52,353 bases of DNA from assembly GCF_002204745.1 (NCBI RefSeq), contig NZ_NIRR01000029.1, positions 1-52,353 of the forward strand, given 5' to 3'. The first letter of the stretch is position 1, and each line of letters begins with the position of its first letter. The position numbers and the translations under genes are program-made. Below, in pieces: positions 34,758-44,002 of the stretch. This DNA comes from Hymenobacter amundsenii (GTDB lineage: Bacteria; Bacteroidota; Bacteroidia; Cytophagales; Hymenobacteraceae). Below the pieces are notes generated by a model. The model did not search any database. It had not been told where the DNA came from and was given only the letters and a program-made list of their open reading frames with translations.

Positions 34758-34803
34758 CGACCCGATCATTCTGACAAAAAACCGTGTCAGAATGATCGGG
34801 TCG
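34758..34803. repeat. 19-bp perfect inverted repeat between activator and kinase genes
   Basis: CGACCCGATCATTCTGACA (34758-34776), loop AAAAACCG, and its exact inverse (34785-34803). There is no T-run on either side, so a classical terminator is unlikely. It may be an operator, an mRNA processing/stability element, or a dispersed REP. Confidence 0.85.
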
Positions 34804-34936
34804 GCCCCGAGAATTTCCCGCCTGAAAATGGGTGGAATAAATTAATGCCGTGCCTGTAAGCGCCTTAGGCGGCCGGCGCGGGCGTCTTGTAAAACGTGGC
34901 GGGGCATTGGCTGGTCCCTGCGCCGTTAGACGGGCT

Positions 34937-36733
34937 ATGAACATCAAAACCAAGATTACCCTGGGCTTTCTGGCCGTGCTGGCGCTGCTGCTGGCACTGG
35001 GCGGGTACGCCCATTACACCGTGCAGCGCCTGGACCGCAGCTCCCGGACCATTCTGCAGGATAATTTTTACTCCGTAGAAGTGGGCCAGCAGATGCTGCA
35101 AACCCTGGCTGGGGCCGAACTGCACGTACCCGGTGCCCGCGCGCAGAGCCTGGCGCGCTTTGGTGACCAACTCCAACGAGAAGCGCGCAACATTACCGAG
35201 CCCGGCGAGCAGCTCCTGGTCGATAGCCTGACCCGGGAGCTGGCTGCCGCGGCGGCTTTGCCCGCTGACTCACCCGGCTGGGCACCGGCCCTGGCCCGGA
35301 TGCGCGACCTTACCCAGCGGGTGGTGGCGCTCAACCTGCGCGCCGTGACCCGACGAAACGAGTTGGCCAACCGCACCGCTAAAGTTGCGAGCCGCAACCT
35401 GCTGGCCTTCGTGGCCCTGAGTCTGCTGGTGGCCCTGAGCCTGGCCATTGGCGTGCCGGAAGCGGCTGTGGGCGGGCTGCGCAAGCTCTCGGCCAGCATC
35501 GAGCACGCGGCCCAGGGTGACTTTGCCACCTCCATTGCCATTGAGAGCCGCGATGAGTTTGCCCAGGTGGGGCTCGCCTTTAATCGGCTGCTGCGGCACC
35601 TCAACGAGTTTCGTAACACGAACCTGGGCGAAGTGCTCACCGAGCGCAACCGGGTGGCCAGCATTGTGCAGACGCTGGACGAAGCCTTGTTCCTGTTCGA
35701 CGAGGCCCGCGTCGTGCTGGTGGCCAATCCGCCCGCCTGCGCCCTGTTGGGGCTGCCCCAGGCCCAGGTAGTGGGCCAGGCCGCCGACCAGCTGGCCCAC
35801 GCCAACCCCGTCATGGCCTCCCTGCTGCCCTTAGTCACGGCCCCGGGCCCGGCCGGGCCGCAGCCCTTTACGGTCGACCAGGCCGGCGAGGAAAGCCACT
35901 ACCGCCTGCTGGTGCACAACGAAACGTGGTTCAACCCCGTGCGCAGCCAGATGGAATTTCTGGGCACCATCGTGGCCCTGCACAACATCTCCGACTTCAA
36001 GCGGCTCGACCAGGCGAAATCCCAGTACCTGGCCACCGTGTCGCACGAGCTGAAAACCCCGCTCTCCACCATTCACTTCCACCTCAAGCTGCTGCTCGAC
36101 CAGCGCGTGGGGCCGCTCAACGCCGAGCAGCAGCAGATGGTGGGCACGCTGCAGCAGGAAAACCAGCGCCTGCTCAAGCTCACCCGCAACCTGCTCGACG
36201 TGGCCCGCCACGAGTCGGGCGCCATCCCGCTGCAGGCTCGGCCCACGACGGTGGCCGACCTGGTCGCGGCGGCCACCGGGCCGCTACGGCTGCAGCTGGC
36301 CCCCAAAGCCCTGGCCCTGACCGTGGACCTGCCCGCCGGCCTGCCCCTGGTGCTGGCCGACCTGGAGAAAACGGCCTGGGTACTGCTCAACCTGCTGGCC
36401 AATGCGGTGCGGTACTCACCCGAAGGCGGGCGCATCGTGGTAAGTGCCGCCTGCCAGGGCGACTACGTGCAGCTGAGCGTGCAGGATGTTGGACCGGGCA
36501 TTGCCCCCGAGCACCAGGAGCGCATCTTTCAGCGCTTTGCCCAGGTGCCCGACGCCGGCGGCGCCCACCGCGAAGGCAATGGCCTGGGCCTGAGTATTTC
36601 CCACGAATTTATCACCACCCAGGGCGGAGAGTTGGGTGTCCGCAGTGCACCCGGCGCGGGCAGCACGTTCTTTTTTACCCTGCCCCGGGCCCACGAGCCC
36701 AGCTATTCTCCCGAATCTTTCTCTTCCCTTTAG
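34937..36733 (+). CDS. Membrane sensor histidine kinase (HAMP-PAS-HisKA-HATPase)
   Basis: 598 aa. Membrane helix 1 (TLGFLAVLALLLALGGYAHY), periplasmic helical sensor (about 30-150), membrane helix 2 (LLAFVALSLLVALSLAIGV), HAMP (LRKLSASIEHAAQGDFATSI), PAS (IVQTLDEALFLFDEARVVLV), HisKA with His370 in YLATVSHELKTPLS, N box VLLNLLANAVRYSP, and G boxes VQDVGPGIAPEH and GNGLGLSIS. The start at 34937 (MNIKTKITLGF) gives a proper N-terminal membrane helix. It is the partner of the NtrC-type regulator and sits 1 nt from kup. The domain order resembles KinB-type kinases. Confidence 0.94.
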   Translation: MNIKTKITLGFLAVLALLLALGGYAHYTVQRLDRSSRTILQDNFYSVEVGQQMLQTLAGAELHVPGARAQSLARFGDQLQREARNITEPGEQLLVDSLTRELAAAAALPADSPGWAPALARMRDLTQRVVALNLRAVTRRNELANRTAKVASRNLLAFVALSLLVALSLAIGVPEAAVGGLRKLSASIEHAAQGDFATSIAIESRDEFAQVGLAFNRLLRHLNEFRNTNLGEVLTERNRVASIVQTLDEALFLFDEARVVLVANPPACALLGLPQAQVVGQAADQLAHANPVMASLLPLVTAPGPAGPQPFTVDQAGEESHYRLLVHNETWFNPVRSQMEFLGTIVALHNISDFKRLDQAKSQYLATVSHELKTPLSTIHFHLKLLLDQRVGPLNAEQQQMVGTLQQENQRLLKLTRNLLDVARHESGAIPLQARPTTVADLVAAATGPLRLQLAPKALALTVDLPAGLPLVLADLEKTAWVLLNLLANAVRYSPEGGRIVVSAACQGDYVQLSVQDVGPGIAPEHQERIFQRFAQVPDAGGAHREGNGLGLSISHEFITTQGGELGVRSAPGAGSTFFFTLPRAHEPSYSPESFSSL

Positions 36734-36734
36734 C

Positions 36735-38726
36735 ATGACAGCCGAATCCAACGCGAATCCCGCCAACGCCGCCAGCCACCACACCAGTCGCATCACCACG
36801 GCCGGCCTGCTCGTGGCCCTGGGCATTATCTACGGCGACATCGGCACCTCGCCGCTCTACGTGATGAAGGCCATTGTCCCCGGCCTGATCGACGCTAACC
36901 TGGTCTACGGGGGCATTTCGTGCGTCTTCTGGACGCTCACGCTGCAAACCACGCTCAAGTACGTGCTGCTCACGCTCAACGCCGACAACAACGGGGAAGG
37001 CGGCATCTTCTCCCTGTTCGCCCTGGTGCGGCGGCGCGGGGCCTGGCTCTCGGCCGTGGCCATCATTGGCGGGGCGGCCCTGATGGCCGACGGCGTGATA
37101 ACGCCGCCCATCTCGGTCTCGTCGGCTATTGAGGGCCTGCAGGCCGTCTATCCCACCTTGCCGACCGTGCCCATCGTCATTGGCATTATCGTCGCCCTGT
37201 TTCTGCTGCAAAGTTTTGGTACCCAGATTGTGGGCAAAGCATTTGGCCCCATTATGCTGGTGTGGTTCTCCATGCTGGCCGGGCTCGGGGTGAGCGGCAT
37301 TCTGCAGCACCCCGAAGTGCTCCAGGCGCTCAACCCCTACTACGCCTACAACCTGCTGGTGAACACGCCGGGCGGGTTCTGGCTGCTGGGGGCCGTGTTC
37401 CTGTGCACCACCGGGGCCGAGGCGCTGTACTCCGACCTGGGCCACTGCGGCAAGGGCAACATCCGCATCAGCTGGATTTTTGTGAAGACCTGCCTGCTGC
37501 TCAACTATTTCGGGCAGGGCGCCTGGATGGTGGCCCACCAGGGTGAGCAACTGGCCGGCCGCAACCCCTTCTATGCCCTGATGCCGTCGTGGTTCCTGCT
37601 CATCGGCATCGGCATTGCAACCCTGGCGGCCATCATCGCCTCGCAGGCGCTCATCACCGGCTCGTTTACGCTGGTGGCCGAGGCCATTCGCCTCAACATG
37701 TGGCCCAAGGTGAAGCTCAACTACCCCACCGACGTGAAGGGGCAGCTGTTCGTGCCCAGCATGAACCGCCTGCTGCTGCTAGGCTGCATTGGCATCGTGC
37801 TCTACTTCCGCAAGTCCGAAAACATGGAGGCGGCGTACGGCCTGGCCATTACCGTGACCATGATGATGACGACGCTGCTGCTGAGCATGTGGCTGCGGGC
37901 CCGGAAAGTGCCCCTACTGCTGGTGGTTTTGTTTCTACTGGTCTACGGGGTAATTGAAGGCTCCTTCCTGGTGGCCAACCTCATCAAGTTTCCGCACGGC
38001 GGCTGGGTATCGGTGGCTATCGGCCTGGTGCTGATGGGGGTGATGTACGTGTGGCTGCGGGCCTACCACATCAAGCGCCGCCTCACCGAGTTCGTGCCCA
38101 TCGACCCGTACCTGGAAGGCATTCAGCAGCTGAGCGCCGACGAGTCCATCCCCAAGTACGCCACCCACCTGGTGTTCATGTCGTCGGCGGAGCGGGGCAC
38201 GGAAATCGAGCAGAAAATCATCTACTCCATCTTCCAGAAGCGCCCCAAGCGGGCCGATATCTACTGGTTCGTGCACGTGGACACCACCGACCAGCCCTAC
38301 ACGCTGGAGTACTCGGTGAAGGAGCTGGCCCCGGACGACGCCTACCGCATCAACTTCCGGCTGGGCTTCCGGGTCGAGCAGAAAATCAACCTCTACTTCC
38401 GCAAGGTGATTGAGCAGATGGTGCGCAACAAAGAGGTGGACATCACCTCGCGCTACGAGTCGCTGAGCAAGCAGCACGTGACGGGCGACTTCCGCTTCGT
38501 GGTGATGGAAAAGTACCTCTCGGTCGAAAACGACTTTCCTTTCGTCGAGAAGCTGGTCATGCAGGCCTACTTCTACATCAAACAGTTTATTGCCTCCGAA
38601 GACAAGTACTTCGGCCTCGACACCAGCTCGGTGAAAGTGGAGAAGGTACCCTTGGTGCTCTCCCCGGTGCAGGACGTCACGCTCACCCGCATCGGCGCCC
38701 CGCTTGCCCCAATCGAAACCCGGTAA
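36735..38726 (+). CDS. kup: KUP-family potassium uptake transporter
   Basis: 663 aa, about 12 membrane helices. The N-terminal family signature is LLVALGIIYGDIGTSPLYVM, followed by NADNNGEGGIFSLFALVRRR, MADGVITPPISVSSAIEGLQ and GAEALYSDLGHCGKGNIRIS; the C-terminal soluble domain starts near residue 455. It imports K+ with protons. The start at 36735 follows the kinase stop by one base, so the two are co-transcribed and probably coupled. The link of a sigma-54 two-component pair to kup suggests regulated potassium uptake. Confidence 0.95.
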   Translation: MTAESNANPANAASHHTSRITTAGLLVALGIIYGDIGTSPLYVMKAIVPGLIDANLVYGGISCVFWTLTLQTTLKYVLLTLNADNNGEGGIFSLFALVRRRGAWLSAVAIIGGAALMADGVITPPISVSSAIEGLQAVYPTLPTVPIVIGIIVALFLLQSFGTQIVGKAFGPIMLVWFSMLAGLGVSGILQHPEVLQALNPYYAYNLLVNTPGGFWLLGAVFLCTTGAEALYSDLGHCGKGNIRISWIFVKTCLLLNYFGQGAWMVAHQGEQLAGRNPFYALMPSWFLLIGIGIATLAAIIASQALITGSFTLVAEAIRLNMWPKVKLNYPTDVKGQLFVPSMNRLLLLGCIGIVLYFRKSENMEAAYGLAITVTMMMTTLLLSMWLRARKVPLLLVVLFLLVYGVIEGSFLVANLIKFPHGGWVSVAIGLVLMGVMYVWLRAYHIKRRLTEFVPIDPYLEGIQQLSADESIPKYATHLVFMSSAERGTEIEQKIIYSIFQKRPKRADIYWFVHVDTTDQPYTLEYSVKELAPDDAYRINFRLGFRVEQKINLYFRKVIEQMVRNKEVDITSRYESLSKQHVTGDFRFVVMEKYLSVENDFPFVEKLVMQAYFYIKQFIASEDKYFGLDTSSVKVEKVPLVLSPVQDVTLTRIGAPLAPIETR

Positions 38727-38800
38727 AGGTGAGGTTATAAGCGGGGTGGCCCCGGCTCGCTTGCTACGCGTCACTCGCTGTTACTTCTTCCTTCTTGCCG

Positions 38801-39205
38801 ATGCGCGTCCGGAGCTCTTTCCGTACCCTGGGCTGGCTTGCGCTGGCCTGGATGATAAGCCTCGCGGCCCTGCTGACCGTGGTAGCGCGCACCCTGTCCG
38901 TGCCGCAGTTGCTGCTGGGGGCCGGGGTACCCACGGTGCTGCTGGCCGGGCTCGTCGGCTACTATTTCGGGCAGGTATCCACCCGCGAGGGCCTGCTACG
39001 GGTGCGCTACCCGCTCCGGTTTCCGGGCAAAACGTACCTGCTGCTGCACTCGGAGGTGACGGCGCTTTCTGTGCGGCGGGGCCTGACCACGACCCTGGTA
39101 TTCCACCTGGGCCGGGAAATGGCCGTTTCCTTGTCCGTCGCCGCGCTGGATCCGGCAGCCATTGCCGCCGTGACGGCCTGGGTTGGGCAGCAGGGCCCGG
39201 GCTAG
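38801..39205 (+). CDS. Small membrane protein, two helices, unknown
   Basis: 134 aa from the ATG at 38801. Two hydrophobic helices (TLGWLALAWMISLAALLTVV and QLLLGAGVPTVLLAGLVGYY) are followed by a soluble beta-rich tail (LLRVRYPLRFPGKTYLLLHS, TTLVFHLGREMAVSLSVAAL) that resembles a short PH-like domain. It follows kup by 74 nt on the same strand and may be in the same transcript. No function can be assigned. Confidence 0.7.
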   Translation: MRVRSSFRTLGWLALAWMISLAALLTVVARTLSVPQLLLGAGVPTVLLAGLVGYYFGQVSTREGLLRVRYPLRFPGKTYLLLHSEVTALSVRRGLTTTLVFHLGREMAVSLSVAALDPAAIAAVTAWVGQQGPG

Positions 39206-39625
39206 CCTCTGCCCCTTAGCAAGTGTGCTGCTGCACGGACAGGCCGATGGTCATTTCCGGGGGGGGGGGCGTAAACTGCCCTGTTGCGTTCGACAAATGA
39301 AGACGTATGAGTGGTGGATATAGACTACGACTGCTTCCGCTGCGACTTTGGGACTGAAATTTTAACCAGGGCCGAACAAGCCGCCTAAAACAAGTGCAGT
39401 GGAGCAATAAAGGGGCACCTAGCCCCGGCCAGCCATGTGCGGTTTAGGGTAGAAGGCCGGGTGCTCGCAGCCGGGAACAGTTGCTTTCCGTAGTGCCACT
39501 GCCTTACCGTTGACCCCTACGGCAACCGGACGAGTAGTATCGCCATTGCTTTTTAATAGGACTTACGCATTTGAGTCCCGCAGTAGGGGAGGGGGATACG
39601 TCTACCCCTTGTGCCATAAGAAGCC
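39206..39625. other. Non-coding gap, possible IS scar
   Basis: No gene is seen. A run of ten Gs lies near 39258-39268, and AGGACTTACGCATT (39558-39571) resembles ends of some IS5-type elements, without a partner end in view. The 26-codon plus-strand frame near 39310-39387 (DYDCFRCDFGTEILTRAEQA) has no recognised family. Confidence 0.4.
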
Positions 39626-40549
39626 CTACCTCTTTAACTGCACCTCAGCCACCAGGGCAGTGCTACCACCCCGGTCGTCGTCCGACACGAGCAGTAATTC
39701 CAACTGGTCCGGCCCTTGGGTGCGGCGCACGGCTAATCCCTCCACTTTACCGAGGTAGGCGCGGCCATCACCCCACGTAAGTCGGGCAAACGAAGCGGTT
39801 TGTGCCGCCAGGTCGAGTAGTCCCACGAAGGAACCCAGGGTGGCCCCGTCGGCTAGCGCATCCGTCGTCGCCTCCACCGAGGCCGTGATCAGCAGTCGTC
39901 CGTCGACAAAAGTGGCCCCGGAGAAGCCCGCTGCATACCCTCCTAGCGTCGGCAACGCAAAACGCAGAACCCGCCCCGGTGGGGGTACCGGCAGGCGCGG
40001 CTCAAACAAATGCGCCAGCGTAGCGGCCAACGGCAGCTCGAACACCAAGGCTGGCCCCGCGCCCACGGGACGCTGCAATAGCAGCAGTTCCGTGGGCGTG
40101 GTAGCGGCGGCTTCGAGGTTGAGGGTGGTGCCGATGGGCAGATGCGTCCGCAATCGGGCGTAGAGCCCCGCCAGGTCAAGGCGTTGTACGAAGCGGGGGC
40201 GGCCCCCTTCAGGCGAGGCCCCGGGTGATACTAAGCCCACGAAGTAGCCGGTTTCGCGGTTGGCTTGCGCCCCCGAGCCACAAAGCAGCAGGCCGGCTTG
40301 ACCGCCTGGAGCCACGACGGCGGCCATGCATTCGAGGTCCGGCTTGCGCGCTTTCGGAATCCGGCCCGTTCCGAACTCGGTGCTGACGAAGAGTTCCACC
40401 TGATCTACTGGTGCCAAAGTAGCCGCGTCGAGCAAATACAGGTAAGGCGCATCGTCGCTAAGCAGGTAAGCCGCAGGGCCGACAATCTCCACCCCCGAGG
40501 CCGAGGGCAAGTCGAGCAGCGTCGTTTCGGAAAGAATGGTTGCTATCAT
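39626..40549 (-). CDS. DUF6929-like hypothetical protein
   Basis: 307 aa, regularly spaced beta strands with blade-like repeats: GVEIVGPAAYLLSDDAPYLY, KPDLECMAAVVAPGGQAGLL, GTTLNLEAAATTPTELLLLQ, GGYAAGFSGATFVDGRLLIT, LGKVEGLAVRRTQGPDQLEL. This suggests a beta-propeller. I recall this layout from Bacteroidota proteins labelled DUF6929; the label is from memory. No signal peptide is evident. It stands alone between mobile remnants. Confidence 0.7.
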   Translation of the reverse strand: MIATILSETTLLDLPSASGVEIVGPAAYLLSDDAPYLYLLDAATLAPVDQVELFVSTEFGTGRIPKARKPDLECMAAVVAPGGQAGLLLCGSGAQANRETGYFVGLVSPGASPEGGRPRFVQRLDLAGLYARLRTHLPIGTTLNLEAAATTPTELLLLQRPVGAGPALVFELPLAATLAHLFEPRLPVPPPGRVLRFALPTLGGYAAGFSGATFVDGRLLITASVEATTDALADGATLGSFVGLLDLAAQTASFARLTWGDGRAYLGKVEGLAVRRTQGPDQLELLLVSDDDRGGSTALVAEVQLKR

Positions 40550-40647
40550 GATGCCTAGAAGGAGGGATAGAATAAAGAGGGAAAAATGGCGACTCGGCTA
40601 GTTAAGCGGATGCATTTCGGGCCGGCTGCCACTGTAGCTTGGCTGGG

Positions 40648-41226
40648 TTATTTTCTCAGGCAGAGTAATTTGTCGCAATTCAGAGACACGTCGACGGTAA
40701 TGGTCCGCAGCCAGCCCAGCGCGCGGCGGTGCAGGATGCGTTGACGGTCGGCATCGTACATGGACTGCTGCACCACACCCTTGGGCTTGCCCAGCACGAT
40801 GCTCTGCTTGCGGCACGCCCGTAGCCTTTGCTTGGTGCGCTCAGGCACGTAGTAGCGCGCCAACTCGGCCAGCAGGGCGAAAATGGTCAATAGGATTTTG
40901 TGAGTCATGGCGCAGTGGTTCGGCGGGTCCAGGTCCTACTTGATCAGAATCAGCCAGCAGCGCTTCTGACCATGCAGTTCCTCAATCAGGCATAGCACCT
41001 TGCGCAGGGAGCGGCCCAGCCGTGGGAGTTAGGAGACAATGATTGTATCGCCGGCGTCAACCTTGGTCAGCAGTCCGGGCGGGCGGCACTGCGCGGCAGT
41101 CCGGCGGGAGGACATCTATACTTGCATCCACTCGTCCAGGGTCCAGCGGTGCTCGACCAGGCAGCGGGAGATGAGACACTTTTAGATTTCGGCCGATTGC
41201 GTGCTGATGGAGACGTGGATTTAGCC
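40648..41226 (-). pseudogene. Degenerate serine resolvase
   Basis: On the minus strand, scattered frames give VDAGDTIIVS, LPRLGRSLRKVLCLIEELHG (active-site arginine region), then ILLTIFALLAELARYYVPER and KQSIVLGKPKGVVQQSMYDA. This matches the resolvase order of catalytic core, E-helix (FAlfAElER) and the LGRPKG linker. Stops and frameshifts separate the parts, and the catalytic Ser segment is not found. It is more diverged than the copies at 1016 and 12833. Confidence 0.75.
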
Positions 41227-41487
41227 AAAAATCAGGGTGAAAAGCGGGCGCTTAGTGGTAATTAGTGGTAAGGTGAATGGGCCTGGTAAAGTTATCGGTT
41301 TTTGATGCCTTTACACGGACGTTGCCACTAGCACGAAGCTCGGGATAACAGTGGTTTCAATAAACAAACGGCTTGTCATCTGCGGGCCCAGCCGCTCGAA
41401 CCTTATACCAGTTGCCATTGGTTGAAGCGTTGGTCGAGCAGGGCATGAAAGTGCTCCTGGATCTGGCTGGCTGGCGTTCCTGCCCGC

Positions 41488-41851
41488 GTGTTGAGCGCCT
41501 CGCCCACGGAGCTACGGGTGCTGGTACCGCGGGGCACCCGTACGGGTGCGTGGATGGTTGCCGGAGTAGGAGGGCGCGGCAGCTCGGTTGGTATTACCGG
41601 CCCAGACAGCTACGAACGTATTGCCAAACCCAGCCCGCGGCCCGGTAACCGTCCGGTGGACCCAGGCAGACTTCACGGTGGATTCGTTGGAGCTCATCGA
41701 TGCGGTGGGCCGCCGCGTGCTGCACCGATCCGCAAGACCGGCTGAACAAGATGAGCTAACGCTGGATGTAAGCGGAGTGCGCGCCGGCTTATACCTGATC
41801 ATTCTGCATACGAGCCAAGGAAAGGTATATAAACGCCTTTCGCTTCTCTGA
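41488..41851 (+). pseudogene. Orphan IPT/TIG plus T9SS sorting-domain tail of a surface protein
   Basis: One frame has SPTELRVLVPRGTRTGAW, typical of an IPT/TIG repeat. The next frame, from 41588, has NVLPNPARGPVTVRW, SLELIDAVGRRVLH, LTLDVSGVRAGLYLIILHTS and KVYKRLSLL, a complete type A T9SS C-terminal sorting domain. The passenger is missing and the two parts are out of frame. It is the 3' scar of a large secreted protein. Upstream 41227-41487 shows nothing clear. Confidence 0.8.
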
Positions 41852-42237
41852 TATAGGTGCACGAGGATAAACGTAGCAAAGGAGTTCCGGTAAAAACAAG
41901 CCAGCGGCGCGACTGGGCACATGACATCAGTCAGGCCACTGCCTGATTGGCATCATGGGTTACCAGCGGGTTCCCCATAACCTTTGCACCACAACCACTG
42001 TCGGGCTTCCCTGGCCTAAACCATTTCCGACCTGCATCGCCCGGGCTTCGGCCCTAGCAAATCCGCCGACTCGTTTTAAGCACTTGGTTTTCAATACAAT
42101 CCGGCGCTACAAATCTGACTAGCAGCCGCTGATTCAGCGTCGTTAACGGAACCTGCTTTTGGCCTGGAGGCCTGCGCAGTGCGCCGGGCCTGTTGGTTGA
42201 GGTCGGTCGGTGTTTCCACTTTTCAGCATTTCATTTT
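41852..42237. other. Non-coding gap before oleate hydratase
   Basis: About 385 nt without a credible gene. The promoter of the oleate hydratase should be here; no exact TAnnTTTG with a matching TTTG is found. Confidence 0.5.
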
Positions 42238-43872
42238 ATGGCTACTCCCGCCCTGCTTCCTGCCGTTCACGCTTATCTGGTGGGTGGGGGAATTGCCTCC
42301 TTTGCCGCCGCCGTCTTTCTGATCCGGGATGGCGGGGTATCGGGCCGCAACATCCATATTTTCGAGCAAGCGGCGCTGGTTGGGGGCAGCCTCGACGCGG
42401 CCGGCCGGGCCGAGCAGGGCTACGTGCTGCGCGGCGGCCGGATGATGAATGCCACCTATTTCTGCACCTACGACCTACTGGCCTCCATCCCCTCGCTGGA
42501 GCACCCTGGCCAGTCGGCCTACGACGACATCGTGGCCTTCGACCAGCGGATGACGACCTCAGCCCGGGCGCGGCTGGTGAATGGCCGGGGCGAGGTGATG
42601 GACGTAACCTCGCTGGGCCTGAGCGCGGCCGGGCAGCTGGCCCTGCACGAGCTGATGGCGGCCCTCGAACCAGACCTGGGTGCCCGCCGCGTGGACGACT
42701 GGTTTGCGCCGGACTTTTTCACCACCACTTTCTGGCTGCTGTGGTCGACCATGTTCTCGTTTCAGCGCTGGCACAGCCTGGCCGAGTTCCGGCGCTATTT
42801 ACTGCGGTTTCTGCACGAGCTGCCCAACCTGGGTACCCTGGCCGGAGCCGAGCGCACTCCTTATAATCAGTTCGATTCGGTGGTGCTGCCCATCATGACC
42901 TGGCTGCGCGAGCAGGGCGTGGCCTTCCGGCTGGGCTGCCAGGTAACGGACCTGGATTTTGCGCCCGGCGCAGACGGGAAAACGGTGGTAGCCATGCAGT
43001 ACCAGCAGGGACAGCAGCAGCAATTGCAGGCCGTGCAGCCGCACGATATCGTGCTGATGACCAACGGCTCGATGGCCGCCAACTCGGTGCTGGGCTCCAT
43101 GACCACCGCCCCCACGCCGCGGCCCGATGCCGACGACCGCGCCTGGGCCCTGTGGAAAACACTAGCGCGGAAGTACCCCGATTTTGGCCGGCCGGAGGTC
43201 TTCGCCAACCGGCCCGCCGAGGCCACCTGGGAGTCGTTCACCGTGACGAGTAAGGGGTCGCAGTTCTTCGATTTGATGGCCAAATTCAGCGGTAACCAGG
43301 CCGGGACCGGGGCGCTAGTTTCGCTCGTCGATTCGAGCTGGCTGCTGTCGGTGGCGCTGCCCCACCAGCCGCACTTCCTCAACCAGCCCGCCGACGTGAC
43401 CGTGTTCTGGGGCAATGCCCTGTTTCCGGACCGCGTGGGCGACTTCGTGCCGAAAAAAATGCGCGACTGCACGGGCGCGGAAATCCTGACCGAGCTGCTG
43501 CACCACCTGCACTTCGGCGCCGAGCTGCCGGCCCTGCTGGCGGCGGCCAACTGCATTCCATGCCTGCTACCGGCCATCAGCAGCCCGCTACTGACCCGCG
43601 CCCCCGGCGACCGGCCGGCCGTGGTGCCGGCCGGCTCCACCAACTTCGGCTTCCTCGGCCAGTTCACCGAAATCCCGGACGACGTGGCATTCACCATCGA
43701 ATACTCCGTGCGCTCGGCCCAGCTGGCGGTGTACACGCTGCTCCAGCTCGACCGCCAGCCCCCCGCCGTGTACCAGGGCCAGCACGACGCGCAGGTGCTG
43801 GCTAACGCCCAACGGGCCATCCGGCAGCCGGGCCGGAGTGCCAGCAGCCAACTCGCCGCCTGCCCCCGGTAA
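42238..43872 (+). CDS. ohyA: Oleate hydratase (myosin-cross-reactive antigen family)
   Basis: 544 aa. Adds water to the cis-9 double bond of oleate or related fatty acids and binds FAD. FAD-binding GGGIASFAAAVFLIRDGG at the N-terminus, the loop RGGRMMNATYFCTYDLLASI with residues that contact flavin and substrate, NQFDSVVLPIMTWLREQGV, and the late VPAGSTNFGFLGQFTEIPDD segment are family marks. The start at ATG 42238 is used because the upstream frame (from 42193) is not conserved-looking. It is chromosomal neighbour to ion pumps and stress proteins, a grouping I associate with membrane-stress tolerance (inference). Confidence 0.94.
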   Translation: MATPALLPAVHAYLVGGGIASFAAAVFLIRDGGVSGRNIHIFEQAALVGGSLDAAGRAEQGYVLRGGRMMNATYFCTYDLLASIPSLEHPGQSAYDDIVAFDQRMTTSARARLVNGRGEVMDVTSLGLSAAGQLALHELMAALEPDLGARRVDDWFAPDFFTTTFWLLWSTMFSFQRWHSLAEFRRYLLRFLHELPNLGTLAGAERTPYNQFDSVVLPIMTWLREQGVAFRLGCQVTDLDFAPGADGKTVVAMQYQQGQQQQLQAVQPHDIVLMTNGSMAANSVLGSMTTAPTPRPDADDRAWALWKTLARKYPDFGRPEVFANRPAEATWESFTVTSKGSQFFDLMAKFSGNQAGTGALVSLVDSSWLLSVALPHQPHFLNQPADVTVFWGNALFPDRVGDFVPKKMRDCTGAEILTELLHHLHFGAELPALLAAANCIPCLLPAISSPLLTRAPGDRPAVVPAGSTNFGFLGQFTEIPDDVAFTIEYSVRSAQLAVYTLLQLDRQPPAVYQGQHDAQVLANAQRAIRQPGRSASSQLAACPR

Positions 43873-44002
43873 AACGGGTTTTCGGCGCGAAACAGATCAT
43901 TACAACTACTAGCACAGCAACAGATTACGACCGGTTGTACGCTGTTTTAGGACTTGAGGCTGGCACTGGCTCCACCGACTAATTTACCACAGAAGCTGCC
44001 TT

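Noticed and set aside
34815..34860. Sigma-54 promoter GTGGAATAAATTAATGCC before the kinase gene
   Set aside because: GG and GC are 11 nt apart instead of 10 and the flanks are poor matches; not called.
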